From NCBI RefSeq assembly GCF_026283955.1, contig NZ_JAPDPE010000017.1, forward strand, positions 1-59,553: DNA of 59,553 nucleotides, written 5' to 3'. The translations under genes and the position numbers were made by a program. A model generated the notes under the pieces. That model saw only the letters and a list, made by a program, of their open reading frames with translations, had not been told where the DNA came from and did not search any database. Origin of the DNA: Dyella silvatica. GTDB lineage: Bacteria > Pseudomonadota > Gammaproteobacteria > Xanthomonadales > Rhodanobacteraceae. This document shows positions 1 to 9,850 of the stretch, one piece after another; within the stretch, counting starts at the first letter, position 1; every line of letters begins with the position of its first letter.

Positions 1-342
1 GCATGGCCCGTGCGCAAACACCGCCAACGATCGGCAGGCACGCAACGCTGCCTGCCATCGAGTCATCACATTGGTGATTTATCTTTGTTTGGCGTATATC
101 TCGTGGCCACCGGTCGCCGGCCGAGCAGCGGAGCGCCATCATCGTGTTCAACACACCGCGTCATCATGCCTAGGCGCCGCCACTGGCTGATCATCCTGCG
201 ACGGACGCATGGATGTTGATGTGCAAAAGCATGCAAGCGGCTGCCATCGATCCCGGTTAGGTCTTATTCTTTCTGCGCGACTTTCGCCGAAACCGATCCC
301 CACACGGCGCGGCCTGACGCGCTCGATACCGAGGAGCATTGC
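1..342. other. Gene-free leader of the window
   Basis: No reading frame here looks like a protein: the frames present are short, arginine/proline-rich and lack family motifs. The last dozen bases hold the ribosome binding site of the acetolactate synthase (GAGGAG at 331-336, six bases before its ATG). I cannot assign a promoter with confidence. Confidence 0.5.
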
Positions 343-1986
343 ATGAGGGCAGCGGAGCTATTTGTCAAAGCCTTGGAAGCCGAGGGCGTGCGTCGTATCT
401 TCGGCGTACCCGGCGAAGAAAATCTGGATTTGGTCGAGGCGCTGCGGGAGTCGTCGATTCGCTTAATCGTGACCCGGCACGAACAAGCGGCTGGTTTCAT
501 GGCCGCGACCTGGGGCCGTCTTACCGGCGAGGCCGGTGTCGCGCTATCCACTCTCGGCCCGGGCGCCACCAATTTGGTAACCGCCGCGGCCTATGCGCAG
601 CTAGGCGCCATGCCGATGCTGATGATTACCGGCCAGAAGCCGATCCGCACGCACAAGCAGGGGCTGTTTCAGTTAGTCGACGTGGTCGACATGATGCAGC
701 CGCTGACCAAGTACACACGCCAGCTGGTTTCCGCGCCGACGATTCCAGCGCGGGTACGTGAAGCCTTCCGCCGGGCCGAGGAAGAACGGCCCGGCGCGGT
801 GCATCTGGAACTGCCCGAAGACATCGCCCGCGACGACGTCGACGAAGTTATCCTGCTGCCGACGGAATACGCCCGGCGCCCGGCGCCCGACGATGCCGCC
901 CTGGTGCAAGCGGCCGAGGCGATCGGCAGTGCCAGGCAGCCTATTCTGATGATCGGCGCCGCCGCCAGCCGCCAACGCACGGCAGTCGCGTTGCGAGCCT
1001 TTATCGACAAGCTGGGCCTACCGTTCTTCACCACCCAAATGGGCAAGGGGGTGGTCGATGAGGACCACCCGCTGTGGCTGGGCAACGCGGCCTTGTCCGA
1101 TGGCGATTTCGTGCACCGTGCTATCGATGCCGCCGACGTCATCATCAATGTCGGTCATGATGTGGTCGAGAAGCCGCCGTTTTTCATGCACAAAGGCCGC
1201 CGCACCGTCATTCATATCAACTTCTCATCCGCCGAAGTCGATACGGTTTACTTTCCGCAGATCGAGGTGGTCGGCGATATCGCCCACACCGTCGAGCAAC
1301 TGACCGATGCGCTGAGCCCACGGGACCACTGGGATTTCAGCTACTTCGACAAAGTGCGCACGGCGTTTCACCGCCAACTGCTCGAGTACGCCGACGATGC
1401 GCGCTTCCCCATGCATCCGGTGCGCATTGTCGATGAAACACGCAAGTTCATGCCCGACGACGGCGTGCTGTGCCTGGACAACGGCATGTACAAGATCTGG
1501 TATGCGCGTTACTACCGGGCCAGGCAACCCCATACCGTGCTGCTGGACAACGCGCTCGCCACCATGGGCGCCGGGCTGCCTTCGGCGATGGCGGCAAAAA
1601 TGGTTCACCCTGAGCGCAAGGTGCTGGCGATCTGCGGCGATGGCGGCTTCATGATGAATGCGCAAGAGCTGGAAACCGCCGTGCGCTTGAAGCTCGACTT
1701 GGTCATCCTGCTATTGCGCGACGACGCCTACGGCATGATTCGCTGGAAACAGGCCGAAATGGGTTACGCCGACTACGGCATGACCTTCGGCAACCCGGAT
1801 TTTGTCGCACTGGCCGAGGCCCATGGTGCGCGTGGCCATCGACCGGCCAGCGCCGAGGAATTCCTGCCGACGCTGCAGCGGGCTTATCACGAAGGCGGCG
1901 TGCATCTGATCGACCTGGCGATCGACTACTCGGATAACCACCGCATACTCAACGAAGAAATTCGTCGTTTAAGTGCAGCGGTCTAA
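343..1986 (+). CDS. alsS: Acetolactate synthase, catabolic (AlsS) type
   Basis: ThDP-dependent enzyme, 547 aa, expected to condense two pyruvates to acetolactate in the cytoplasm, on the route to acetoin/butanediol or branched-chain amino acids. The three ThDP-enzyme domains are visible. The N-terminal pyrimidine-binding domain has the conserved Glu in RHEQAAGFMA (about residue 48). The central domain spans roughly 190-320. The C-terminal domain has the GDG...N-type ThDP/Mg motif starting GDGGFMMN (about 430). The start follows a good GAGGAG site. No small regulatory subunit (ilvN/ilvH) and no acetolactate decarboxylase lie beside it; the lack of a regulatory subunit is typical of catabolic AlsS enzymes. 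It converges on pgaD with a 23-bp gap. A related ThDP decarboxylase is possible, but the AlsS-like order and length fit best. Confidence 0.85.
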   Translation: MRAAELFVKALEAEGVRRIFGVPGEENLDLVEALRESSIRLIVTRHEQAAGFMAATWGRLTGEAGVALSTLGPGATNLVTAAAYAQLGAMPMLMITGQKPIRTHKQGLFQLVDVVDMMQPLTKYTRQLVSAPTIPARVREAFRRAEEERPGAVHLELPEDIARDDVDEVILLPTEYARRPAPDDAALVQAAEAIGSARQPILMIGAAASRQRTAVALRAFIDKLGLPFFTTQMGKGVVDEDHPLWLGNAALSDGDFVHRAIDAADVIINVGHDVVEKPPFFMHKGRRTVIHINFSSAEVDTVYFPQIEVVGDIAHTVEQLTDALSPRDHWDFSYFDKVRTAFHRQLLEYADDARFPMHPVRIVDETRKFMPDDGVLCLDNGMYKIWYARYYRARQPHTVLLDNALATMGAGLPSAMAAKMVHPERKVLAICGDGGFMMNAQELETAVRLKLDLVILLLRDDAYGMIRWKQAEMGYADYGMTFGNPDFVALAEAHGARGHRPASAEEFLPTLQRAYHEGGVHLIDLAIDYSDNHRILNEEIRRLSAAV

Positions 1987-2009
1987 GCATCGATCGAAGA
2001 CATCCGGCA

Positions 2010-2480
2010 TCAATCCCGCGTGGCCTTGATCACCGTATCGGCACGGTGCGTTACCGTGCCGTCGTCGAGAAAATCCAGCACCACACGGCGCTCGGCGCGC
2101 AATCGCAGCGCGGTCGGTTGTTGCACTTTCAAGGCATGCGCCATGGCACGCGCATCGGGAATCGGCCGGCCCTGGCGACGGCTTGGCTGGCCTTTGCCAA
2201 AGCGTAGCTGGTTGTATTCGGACCATATCCAGACAATGACCGTGCACACCGCCGCGATCATCGCCACCATCCATAAGTCATGGCCGCCGTTGCCGTGTTT
2301 GAAAAGCATCAGCTCAACGTAGCCGTTGCGCAGACCGAGCGCCCACGCCACCAGCGTAATCAACGGCAGCCACAACGCACTCCATGCTACCCAGGCCAGC
2401 AGGGTAAGCAACGAGAACACCAGCCGTTGCGCCGGCCGTTGGCGCTCTGGACGCTGGATAACAATGGCTTCGGCTTTCAT
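2010..2480 (-). CDS. pgaD: PNAG synthesis accessory protein PgaD
   Basis: Last gene of the pgaABCD operon, 156 aa. PgaD is the inner-membrane partner that, with PgaC, forms the poly-beta-1,6-N-acetylglucosamine synthase and takes part in c-di-GMP sensing. Two hydrophobic segments (about residues 20-50 and 70-90) are followed by a basic cytoplasmic tail, as in the family. I chose the ATG at 2480 because it overlaps the pgaC stop as ATGA (2477-2480), indicating translational coupling. A longer open frame extends to 2858, but that part is antisense-like translation inside pgaC and lacks family features. Sequence is poorly conserved in this family, so the call rests on topology and operon position. 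Confidence 0.85.
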   Translation of the reverse strand: MKAEAIVIQRPERQRPAQRLVFSLLTLLAWVAWSALWLPLITLVAWALGLRNGYVELMLFKHGNGGHDLWMVAMIAAVCTVIVWIWSEYNQLRFGKGQPSRRQGRPIPDARAMAHALKVQQPTALRLRAERRVVLDFLDDGTVTHRADTVIKATRD

Positions 2481-3724
2481 CGCACTCCCCGATCCGGGCT
2501 GACCCACACCGCGCGGGTACCCTTGCGCTTGAACAATGCCTTGGGAAAGGCCACCACGGTTGCCGCGGTAATCAGCAACCAGTAAACCAGCGGATACCAG
2601 ATCATCCAATAGTAGTTGCGCCCTACTCTGACCTCGTAACGGCGGTCGATCAGCGTACTCGCGGCAAACTGGATAAGACATACCATGCCCAGTACCACAC
2701 CATGCCATTGCGGCAGCAAGGTCGGTATGTATAACGCCGGCGGCAACGGCAGCACGAGGCCTAGCAACCAAAGCGTGATGATCAACAACATCACATAGGC
2801 CCATGCCAGGCTGAAAATGTATTCCAGCGCGACCAGCCATTTGCGCCGATGACGCCACCGGAGCAAGCCGGTGCTATAGCGCAAGATGACCTCGACGCCG
2901 CCCTGCGCCCAGCGCAACCGCTGCTTCCACAGCCCGTGCAGGGTTTCCGGCATCAGAATCCAGCACAGTGCATTCGGTTCGTAGCGAATATCCCAATGAC
3001 GCATCTGCAAGCGCCAGCTGATATCGATGTCCTCGGTCACCATGTCGGTACTCCAGTAGCCGACGTCGTGAATCGCGCTTTTGCGAAAGCAGGCAATCAC
3101 ACCGGAGACGGTGAAGATGCGGCCGTAAATGCGTTGCGCGCGCTTAATCATGCCGATGATCGAAGAGAACTCACCCACCTGCAGCTTGCCCAACAGGGTG
3201 GATCGATTGCGGATACGCGGATTACCCGTGACCGAACCCACCCGCGCGCCGCTCAGCATGTGCGACATCAGCCAATGGGTCGCGTATTCATCCAGCAAGG
3301 CATCACCATCGACGCACACCAGGAACTCTCCACGTGCCGCCATGGCCGCCATGCGCAGGCCCATGGCCTTGCCCTGGTTGCTGGAAAAATGAATCACTCG
3401 CAGCCGTGGCACTTCGGCTTGCAAGGCATCCAGCAGCGCGCCGGTGTCATCGGTGGAGCCATCGTTGACCGCAATGATTTCAAAATCGGGATAGCGCTGG
3501 CCGTTCAGATACATGATCGTCTCTCGCACCTGCGCGCCTTCGTTATGGCAAGGCACGATCAAGGTCACTAACGGATAACTGGACAACGCCGGCGGCTGTA
3601 CGCGAATCGGCCGCTTGCGCTCCCAGCGCAGGTAATAGATCAGGCTGCCGCTCATCCAGGTCAGCGACATGACCAGCGGATAGTAGAAGGCGTAGCTCAA
3701 CAGCGCATTCATGATGTCGTGCAT
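2477..3724 (-). CDS. pgaC: Poly-beta-1,6-N-acetylglucosamine synthase PgaC
   Basis: Processive family-2 glycosyltransferase, 415 aa, polymerising UDP-GlcNAc into PNAG at the inner membrane. Hydrophobic N-terminus (about 8-32), then the catalytic domain: NDGSTDD (Asp 88), the DGD motif (139-141), the catalytic TED (230-232) and the QRLRW motif (268-272) typical of processive synthases. Several membrane helices follow (about 305-390). The start lies 9 bases after the pgaB stop and the end overlaps pgaD. An internal ATG at residue 5 is an alternative start. In E. coli the PgaC/PgaD complex is activated by c-di-GMP, which fits the diguanylate cyclase gene diverging from this operon. Confidence 0.93.
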   Translation of the reverse strand: MHDIMNALLSYAFYYPLVMSLTWMSGSLIYYLRWERKRPIRVQPPALSSYPLVTLIVPCHNEGAQVRETIMYLNGQRYPDFEIIAVNDGSTDDTGALLDALQAEVPRLRVIHFSSNQGKAMGLRMAAMAARGEFLVCVDGDALLDEYATHWLMSHMLSGARVGSVTGNPRIRNRSTLLGKLQVGEFSSIIGMIKRAQRIYGRIFTVSGVIACFRKSAIHDVGYWSTDMVTEDIDISWRLQMRHWDIRYEPNALCWILMPETLHGLWKQRLRWAQGGVEVILRYSTGLLRWRHRRKWLVALEYIFSLAWAYVMLLIITLWLLGLVLPLPPALYIPTLLPQWHGVVLGMVCLIQFAASTLIDRRYEVRVGRNYYWMIWYPLVYWLLITAATVVAFPKALFKRKGTRAVWVSPDRGVR

Positions 3725-3733
3725 AGGCTCTTC

Positions 3734-5644
3734 TCAGCGTTCCGGGTACGGATATTCGGCGGCCGAAATGTATGGCCGAATGGCTTCCAAAGCCGGATGA
3801 CCGGTGATGAAGTTATCCGGGTAATAGCCCAGATGCCTGACACCTTGCGCCTGCAAAAAGCGGATCCGCCGGCCCAGCTCCGTATCGGGCACCGGCTTGT
3901 TGCCGTTACGCCAATCCACGGTCGCCAGCTCAAACAGCGTGCGGTCCAGCCCTTTGGGTTGTGCGGCGACCGCAGCCACCAGCCGACGAAACCAATCATC
4001 GCTGGCAGGCAACTTGTCCAATTGCGGCATCGCCATCAGCGCGGTGTAGTCATAAGCCGCATTGAAGGCCGGCAGGCTTTGCGCGAACCAGGCTTCGGCC
4101 GCCGGCTCGAGCACCGGCCGAGCATAAATATTGCGCGCGGTTTTTATTTGCGTGCGCCACTGCCGCACGCGGGCGGTCAGTTCATGGGTAAAGTCGATCA
4201 GATACTGCGTGCGCTGCACCGCGGTGCTGCCGGCCAGCGGCCCTAGTGCGTCGGTATCGCGAATGTAGGCGTCGTCGGAAAACAGTAGGCCATCCAGCGC
4301 CGCGTGAGTCGCCAGATCTTCGTAAACCTCGCCTATCATTTTCCGCACCGCCGGGTCCCATGGCGCCAAGCGGAAGTGATCGCCATCGTTGGCCGCGCCG
4401 GGCTTGCCCAGCGTGGTCAGCGCCGTGGCGTGCGGAAAGCGAAACGCCAGCACCGGCATCCAGGCCAGCACCTTGACCCCGGTACGCGTGCGCAACTGCC
4501 AGGCTACCCGCGAAAATAAGTCTGCCCGCATGGGCAGGTGGCGGTTGGGGAAATACACCGCATCGGCGACGCCGTCGCCGTCCGGATCGGCATAGGCTTG
4601 CAACCAGACCTGGCTGGGGTTCATCCGCTTGATGCGGTCGAGCAAGGCCGAGAGATTCTTCTCTTGCTGCACCGGGTCCGCATCGTAGACATAGTCCAGA
4701 TCCACCTGCACCACCCGCTGCGGCGTCACCACCAGCTGCTGATAAATCAGCGCGGCCAGTCCATCGATGCCGAGGTTGCCGGAAACCAAGAGCCGCGGGA
4801 TGGTTTTGTCCGTGCCCAATTCAGGCGCCGCATCGTCAAGGCTGAGTGACACCTTCAAGCCCACTGCGGCGGCTTGCGCCTGGGCCACCAGGTTATAACT
4901 GCCATAAGGCCAGACGATGGCACGCGGACGATGGCCGGTTTCATGCTCGATTTCGTCGGCGCTGCGTTTGAAGTCACTGTGCAGGCGAGCGCGATAGGCG
5001 GCAACATCCTCATAGCGGCCTCGCTGGCTGTCGTAGGCCAGGCTCAAGGCGGCCGGCATCAGATTGCCTTGCGGATTGGCCACGATCCCCTTGTGCAGGT
5101 CATAGGTATGCGAGGCCATTTCCACCAGGCCCGAGGCCTGCATCTCGCGCACCTGATCCCAGCTGACAAAGCACTCACGCCCGCAGGCCTCGCCGTTGTA
5201 GTCAAAGCGCGTGCCTTTAGGCATGTCGATCCACGACCCCTCCAGCGCAAACAGCGCGGGATAGCGGTACGCACGCAACAGCGGAAAAACATGGGTATAG
5301 AAGCTGACCAGGCCGTCGTCGAAGGTCAGCAACACGGCTTTCTCAGGCAGCTGGCGGCGCCCCGCATTCGCGGCGATGACATCGTCCAGGCTGACCATGT
5401 GAAAGCCATTGGCGCGCAGCCAGTCGAAATGCGCAATCAAGTGATCGGTGCTGATGGCGGTGCCATCCAGGCGCCCGGCATCGCGAATGTCATCGCGCAC
5501 GTCGTGATAATTGAGCACGATCAGCGGCGGCAACGGCGGATGCGCGCCAAGCGGGCCGGTAAGCGCGTCCAGGCGATCGGCGGTCAGGCCGGCAAGCGGC
5601 AGCAGCAACGCCAGCCATACGATGAGCCATCTCAGTGAACGCAT
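3734..5644 (-). CDS. pgaB: Poly-beta-1,6-N-acetylglucosamine N-deacetylase PgaB
   Basis: Periplasmic protein, 636 aa, that partially de-N-acetylates PNAG before export. A signal peptide (about 1-22) precedes an N-terminal polysaccharide deacetylase domain with NYHDVRDD (45-52), TFDDG (107-111) and the metal-binding HTYDLH (179-184). The C-terminal half is the PgaB glycoside-hydrolase-like domain. E. coli PgaB is an outer-membrane lipoprotein, but this signal peptide has no cysteine and hence no lipobox, so the protein is probably soluble or anchored otherwise. It starts 3 bases after the pgaA stop, within one operon. Confidence 0.93.
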   Translation of the reverse strand: MRSLRWLIVWLALLLPLAGLTADRLDALTGPLGAHPPLPPLIVLNYHDVRDDIRDAGRLDGTAISTDHLIAHFDWLRANGFHMVSLDDVIAANAGRRQLPEKAVLLTFDDGLVSFYTHVFPLLRAYRYPALFALEGSWIDMPKGTRFDYNGEACGRECFVSWDQVREMQASGLVEMASHTYDLHKGIVANPQGNLMPAALSLAYDSQRGRYEDVAAYRARLHSDFKRSADEIEHETGHRPRAIVWPYGSYNLVAQAQAAAVGLKVSLSLDDAAPELGTDKTIPRLLVSGNLGIDGLAALIYQQLVVTPQRVVQVDLDYVYDADPVQQEKNLSALLDRIKRMNPSQVWLQAYADPDGDGVADAVYFPNRHLPMRADLFSRVAWQLRTRTGVKVLAWMPVLAFRFPHATALTTLGKPGAANDGDHFRLAPWDPAVRKMIGEVYEDLATHAALDGLLFSDDAYIRDTDALGPLAGSTAVQRTQYLIDFTHELTARVRQWRTQIKTARNIYARPVLEPAAEAWFAQSLPAFNAAYDYTALMAMPQLDKLPASDDWFRRLVAAVAAQPKGLDRTLFELATVDWRNGNKPVPDTELGRRIRFLQAQGVRHLGYYPDNFITGHPALEAIRPYISAAEYPYPER

Positions 5645-5647
5645 CGG

Positions 5648-7720
5648 TCACGCTCCCCAGTGCATCGTCAGATCGAGCATGACGCGGGCGCTGCGTCGGC
5701 CATCGTAAGGCTGACTGCCCCAGCTCAGCCCCCAACCAAAGGCGAGCCCGCCCCGTGGGGTGAATGTCTGTCCGTAGCGCGTGCTGAACATCCAGCTGGA
5801 ACCGAAATGGCGTTCTTGATAGACCCCGGCGGCGATATCGATGCGTTGCTGCCAGGTGCGCTCGTAGCGCTGGCTGAGCATGTTTTCCAAACGGCCGGTC
5901 AACAAACCCCAGCGCGCCTGCTGCGGGCTGAAGTACGGTACGTCGCTGCGGCTGTTACGTGAGCTACCCACTTGCACGCCCCCATCCAGGCTCAGGTAAG
6001 GCGAGGTATGCAGACGCTGGATCACCTCGGCCTGCCAACCATTGCGCTGATTGTTATCACTGAAAAGATCGCGAGACGCGCTCAATTTGGCCGAGGTCAA
6101 CTCGCTGGCCCGCCACTGCACTTGCACGTCCAGCGAGTGCGCCGTAATGCCGTAATAATTGGCACGCAATGGCACGTCTTGGTCGCCGCTGGAGCTCCAG
6201 TCGGCATTGAACGTCAGGTAATCGCTGGGAAACCATTTCACGCCGGCCTCGACTGCCGTGCGCGAGGTACGACTGCCAAGCCCGGGTAGCACCTGCACAT
6301 AGGCCTCCAGCCCGCGGGCGTAGCCGATCACGCCGAGGCCCAAACGATCGCGTTCGGTATGGCCTTCTTGTAGTGACGCGCCAGCCAACCGGGTCAAGCC
6401 GTAGATCCGCCAGTGATCGTCCAGCAGCGGGCTTTGCAGTTTGGCCTGGGTCTCATGATCGTAGTCGCCGAAATTGGGCGCGCCGCCCTGGCCACGGTCG
6501 TGCTCGAAATCGAACTGCCAGCCACGCTGGCGATCCCATGCATCGCGGGTCAACAGCACGTGTTTATCGCGCGGGATCACCGCCTCCACGTCTTGCAGGG
6601 AGGGCTCAACTCGCGAAAAATCATTCAGTTCGCGCCAATCCTCGATGGCGCTCAGCCTTACCCTGGCATCGTCCGGGTCGATACCCGCCGCGGTAATCGC
6701 CGAACGCTCCGAACGCCGTGGCCAGCCACGCGCCCGTTCCACATCGGCCATTTCGCGCCATAGCATGGAATTCATCGGCGCCTGCGCCAGCATGGCGTCA
6801 ATGCGCTGCCAGGCATCGCGGTACAGCCAGGCGTCCTTGCGGATCAGCGCGGCGCTGATATCCGCGTCGATTTTATGCGGGTTGATCACCGGCACGGTCG
6901 AGCCGTGTATCGGCCGCCACGCGGGTTCGGCGGCCGCCGTCTGGTCAATCGAGGCGACCGCTTGTCGATAGTGGCCGGCTTCGACATGGGCGTACATCAA
7001 GCCGATATGCGGGTCGACTTGATCGTCAGGGTACGGCCCGGGCTCGTGCTTGATGCTGTCTTCGTACAACGCCATCGCCTGCTCAGGCTGACGCTGCTGC
7101 AATAACGCATCGGCGACCGGCTCATCCGCATACCAGGGCAATGGCTTGCCGGCCTGCAACATCGACTGGTATTCGCTCACGGCAGCGGCACTGCGAGAGG
7201 CCCGGTCGTAGGAAACCAAACGATCGACACGAGCCCGCGCAGCCACCTCCGGAAAGTGCTCACCGTATCGCGCCAGGGTGTCGTCCATGGTGTCGACGGC
7301 ATGGTCGGCTTCGATATACGGGTGGCGCGAATCGGCAGGCATGGCGCTGGCCCAGCGCGTCTGATGCGTAGCCAGGTCGGCCTCCAGGTCAGCCATTTCC
7401 TGCGCTGGCAGCGGCGGATCGAGCTGCCGTGCTAATTGCATGGCCTGAGCCGCGGCACCCAGCTCGGACAACAGCCTGACCTGCAATTGCAGCGCCTGGG
7501 CGTCGTTGGGCCAGCGCTGCAGCAGATCGCCGCAAAGGGCGAGTGCCTGCATCCGCCGACCCGCCGCGCGCTGCGACTGCGCCGCGGCCAACAGCTGCTG
7601 GCGCACGGCGCCATCCGCAACCGGGCTCCCCGCATGCACCGGCCACGCACAGACCAGCGTCAGGCCCAGGATGAGCTGGCGGTACCATGTACGCGGGACT
7701 GACGGAGTGCGTCCTGACAT
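5648..7720 (-). CDS. pgaA: PNAG export porin PgaA
   Basis: First gene of the pga operon, 690 aa. PgaA has a periplasmic TPR superhelix that binds deacetylated PNAG and a C-terminal outer-membrane beta-barrel through which the polymer leaves. A signal peptide ending near HAG (about residue 31) is followed by helical TPR-like repeats up to about 400 and then alternating aromatic/polar strands to the end. I chose the ATG at 7720: a longer frame begins with TTG at 7750, but the signal peptide sits correctly after 7720. The protein is shorter than the 807-aa E. coli one, mainly in the TPR part. Confidence 0.9.
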   Translation of the reverse strand: MSGRTPSVPRTWYRQLILGLTLVCAWPVHAGSPVADGAVRQQLLAAAQSQRAAGRRMQALALCGDLLQRWPNDAQALQLQVRLLSELGAAAQAMQLARQLDPPLPAQEMADLEADLATHQTRWASAMPADSRHPYIEADHAVDTMDDTLARYGEHFPEVAARARVDRLVSYDRASRSAAAVSEYQSMLQAGKPLPWYADEPVADALLQQRQPEQAMALYEDSIKHEPGPYPDDQVDPHIGLMYAHVEAGHYRQAVASIDQTAAAEPAWRPIHGSTVPVINPHKIDADISAALIRKDAWLYRDAWQRIDAMLAQAPMNSMLWREMADVERARGWPRRSERSAITAAGIDPDDARVRLSAIEDWRELNDFSRVEPSLQDVEAVIPRDKHVLLTRDAWDRQRGWQFDFEHDRGQGGAPNFGDYDHETQAKLQSPLLDDHWRIYGLTRLAGASLQEGHTERDRLGLGVIGYARGLEAYVQVLPGLGSRTSRTAVEAGVKWFPSDYLTFNADWSSSGDQDVPLRANYYGITAHSLDVQVQWRASELTSAKLSASRDLFSDNNQRNGWQAEVIQRLHTSPYLSLDGGVQVGSSRNSRSDVPYFSPQQARWGLLTGRLENMLSQRYERTWQQRIDIAAGVYQERHFGSSWMFSTRYGQTFTPRGGLAFGWGLSWGSQPYDGRRSARVMLDLTMHWGA

Positions 7721-8280
7721 AGCTGATTCCAAGGTTCGAAACGTATGCAAGGCTCATCCCTGGGGTGGATTCAAGCGCAGAGATCGAGCGGATTTCAGCC
7801 AACGAACCCAGGCTGGAGACTACTCCCTCCCAACGTGATGACCGCGCCACGCATCGCATCAAGCTGGCGCAAGTCAATCGTCAGGCTGGGCATAGCCGGC
7901 CTCGGCCAGACATAGGCCAGCGACGCCACAGGCTGAGGGCCTGTTCGCCGCACTTTATTTCACTTCCCCCGAGATGACCGGCCTGCTGGCGGTCATGCCC
8001 CCCTGGGGCGAAAGTGTCGCCATAGCACCAGACCACGGGTATCAGAAAATTCCTAGAAATGACCTCATTCGCACATGGCCCCCCTTTCGCAAGGGAGAGT
8101 GGCTCATGCGGCTTGAGCGGCATGACGACCTCCCAACCCGGATAGCTCTGAGGTTTTAAAAACGCGACATCGCTCAGTTGCTTTTGCCCGGCTTATTGCA
8201 GAAGCTGGCCTCGGCGGATCAACCGTTCGGAGCCTTATCTGGTTGCTGTACCCCCGGTTGCCATGACCCAAGGAGTGCCC
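7721..8280. other. Divergent pgaA / diguanylate cyclase intergenic region
   Basis: About 560 bp separating two divergently transcribed genes. It must hold both promoters, but I could not identify a convincing -35/-10 pair or operator by eye. Small open frames here lack ribosome binding sites and family features. The only clear signal is the AAGGAG at 8270-8275 that serves the cyclase gene. Confidence 0.4.
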
Positions 8281-9771
8281 TTGCCAAAGACCGAGCTCAC
8301 ACTTGCAGGCGCATTTCTGGCGCTGCATGCCGTGGTCATTGCGATGTTTCCGCAACACGCCATGATGGTTTCCTATCCCTTCTTGATCGCCGCGCCGCTG
8401 CTGGCTACGGCGACCATGCTGCGCCGCTGCTTTATCGACGGCTTTGCGCTATACAAGGGCTGGATTCTTGCCGCGATAAGCATGCTGCTGTGGACCCTCG
8501 GCATGCTCATGAGCGCGGGTGCCGAGCTGCTTTTGGACACGCACAATCTGACCCCGGCCGTCATCATGCTGGTCTATATCCAGTACGGCGTGCCGATTAC
8601 TTACGCCGCCTCCGGAGCGCATGAAGAGCGCGAATCGGTCATCGTGCGAATCACCGATGCGGTGATGGCGATGACGCTCGGCGGCATGTTTTACCTCTAC
8701 ACCTTTTCACTGGCCAGCCTGCATGGGCAAACCGACGCCCATAACGCACAGCGGGTCGTCTTGATGTTCGATCTGGAAAATCTGTTTCTCGCCGTCTGCT
8801 GCACGATTCGCTATTTGGCTGCCGAGAGCTACCAGGCGCGGCGCATGTTTGGCGTATTGACGATTTATACCGTCAGCTATCTGGTGGCGGCGCTCTACTA
8901 CAATCACGTACTCGCGCTCGATGAAGCCCATGCCGGAAGCTATCCGGCACTGTGGGTGATTGAAATTCCGTTCTTGCTGGCTGCCGCGTTTGGCTGGCGC
9001 GGCGCCGTCTTTACCGGCTTCACCTCACCGCGACTGCAATGGATCCGTATCGTCCGCAGCGGTAGCCCGCTGATGCTGGCCTTGGCTGTGCTACTGACTT
9101 CCCTGCTGGTGCTGCAAATTCACTTTTATGTCGCGGTGGCCGGGATCGTCATCGCGCTGATCGGTTACGGCTTGCGCAGCACCTTGACGCAGGCGCGCCA
9201 TATCGAAATGGAAGACGCCTTGCGCCACGACCGTGACGAACTGGAAGACATGGCGCTGGAGGACAGCCTGACCCAGACACCCAACCGCCGCGCCTTCGAT
9301 CTCGCCCTGCATCGCGAATACGCCCGCGCTGTGCGTACTGGTCAGCCGGTGGCCCTGCTGATGATCGACATCGACCATTTCAAATGGATCAACGATCGTT
9401 ATGGCCACCTGACCGGCGATCATTGCCTGCGCACGATCGCCACTGAATTACGCAAGGTTTTGCGCCGACCGACCGACCTGCTAGCCCGCTTTGGCGGCGA
9501 AGAATTCTCGCTGCTGCTGCCCGATACCGACCTGCCCGGCGCGCAAGCCATAGCGGCACTGGTCAATGCCGCGGTACGCAAACTGGCCATCGCCAATCCC
9601 GACAACCTCGACGGCATCGTCACCGTCAGTATTGGCGTCGCCATTTCGCTGAAAAATGGCGAAGAAACGCCGATCGATCTACTGATGCGCGCCGATAAAG
9701 CGCTTTATCAAGCCAAGCACAATGGCCGCGATCGCGTCGAATACGCCGACATGCCTGAGGCAAACGCCTAG
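8281..9771 (+). CDS. Membrane-bound GGDEF diguanylate cyclase
   Basis: Makes cyclic di-GMP from two GTP. The first ~300 residues form about eight hydrophobic helices with no recognisable named sensor domain, followed by a short helical linker and a GGDEF domain. The active-site motif is GGEEF (about 405-409). An RPTD sequence exactly five residues upstream matches the inhibitory I-site (RxxD), so product feedback inhibition is likely. The start is uncertain: the TTG at 8281 has AAGGAG five bases upstream, whereas the upstream ATG at 8263 has no visible ribosome binding site. I prefer the TTG. It diverges from pgaABCD, whose synthase is c-di-GMP-activated in E. coli, so it is a plausible local activator of PNAG production. 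No EAL domain is present. Confidence 0.88.
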   Translation: MPKTELTLAGAFLALHAVVIAMFPQHAMMVSYPFLIAAPLLATATMLRRCFIDGFALYKGWILAAISMLLWTLGMLMSAGAELLLDTHNLTPAVIMLVYIQYGVPITYAASGAHEERESVIVRITDAVMAMTLGGMFYLYTFSLASLHGQTDAHNAQRVVLMFDLENLFLAVCCTIRYLAAESYQARRMFGVLTIYTVSYLVAALYYNHVLALDEAHAGSYPALWVIEIPFLLAAAFGWRGAVFTGFTSPRLQWIRIVRSGSPLMLALAVLLTSLLVLQIHFYVAVAGIVIALIGYGLRSTLTQARHIEMEDALRHDRDELEDMALEDSLTQTPNRRAFDLALHREYARAVRTGQPVALLMIDIDHFKWINDRYGHLTGDHCLRTIATELRKVLRRPTDLLARFGGEEFSLLLPDTDLPGAQAIAALVNAAVRKLAIANPDNLDGIVTVSIGVAISLKNGEETPIDLLMRADKALYQAKHNGRDRVEYADMPEANA

Positions 9772-9850
9772 TCGATCAAGCCTCGCTCGATAACCTGCAT
9801 CGCCATCGCCTGGCGTTAAGGTGTTCCGCGTCGGTCTGGGCGCAAACAGA

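Noticed and set aside
2481-2858. N-terminal extension of the PgaD frame
   Set aside because: It runs through pgaC coding sequence; the ATGA overlap at 2477-2480 and the family length point to the shorter protein.
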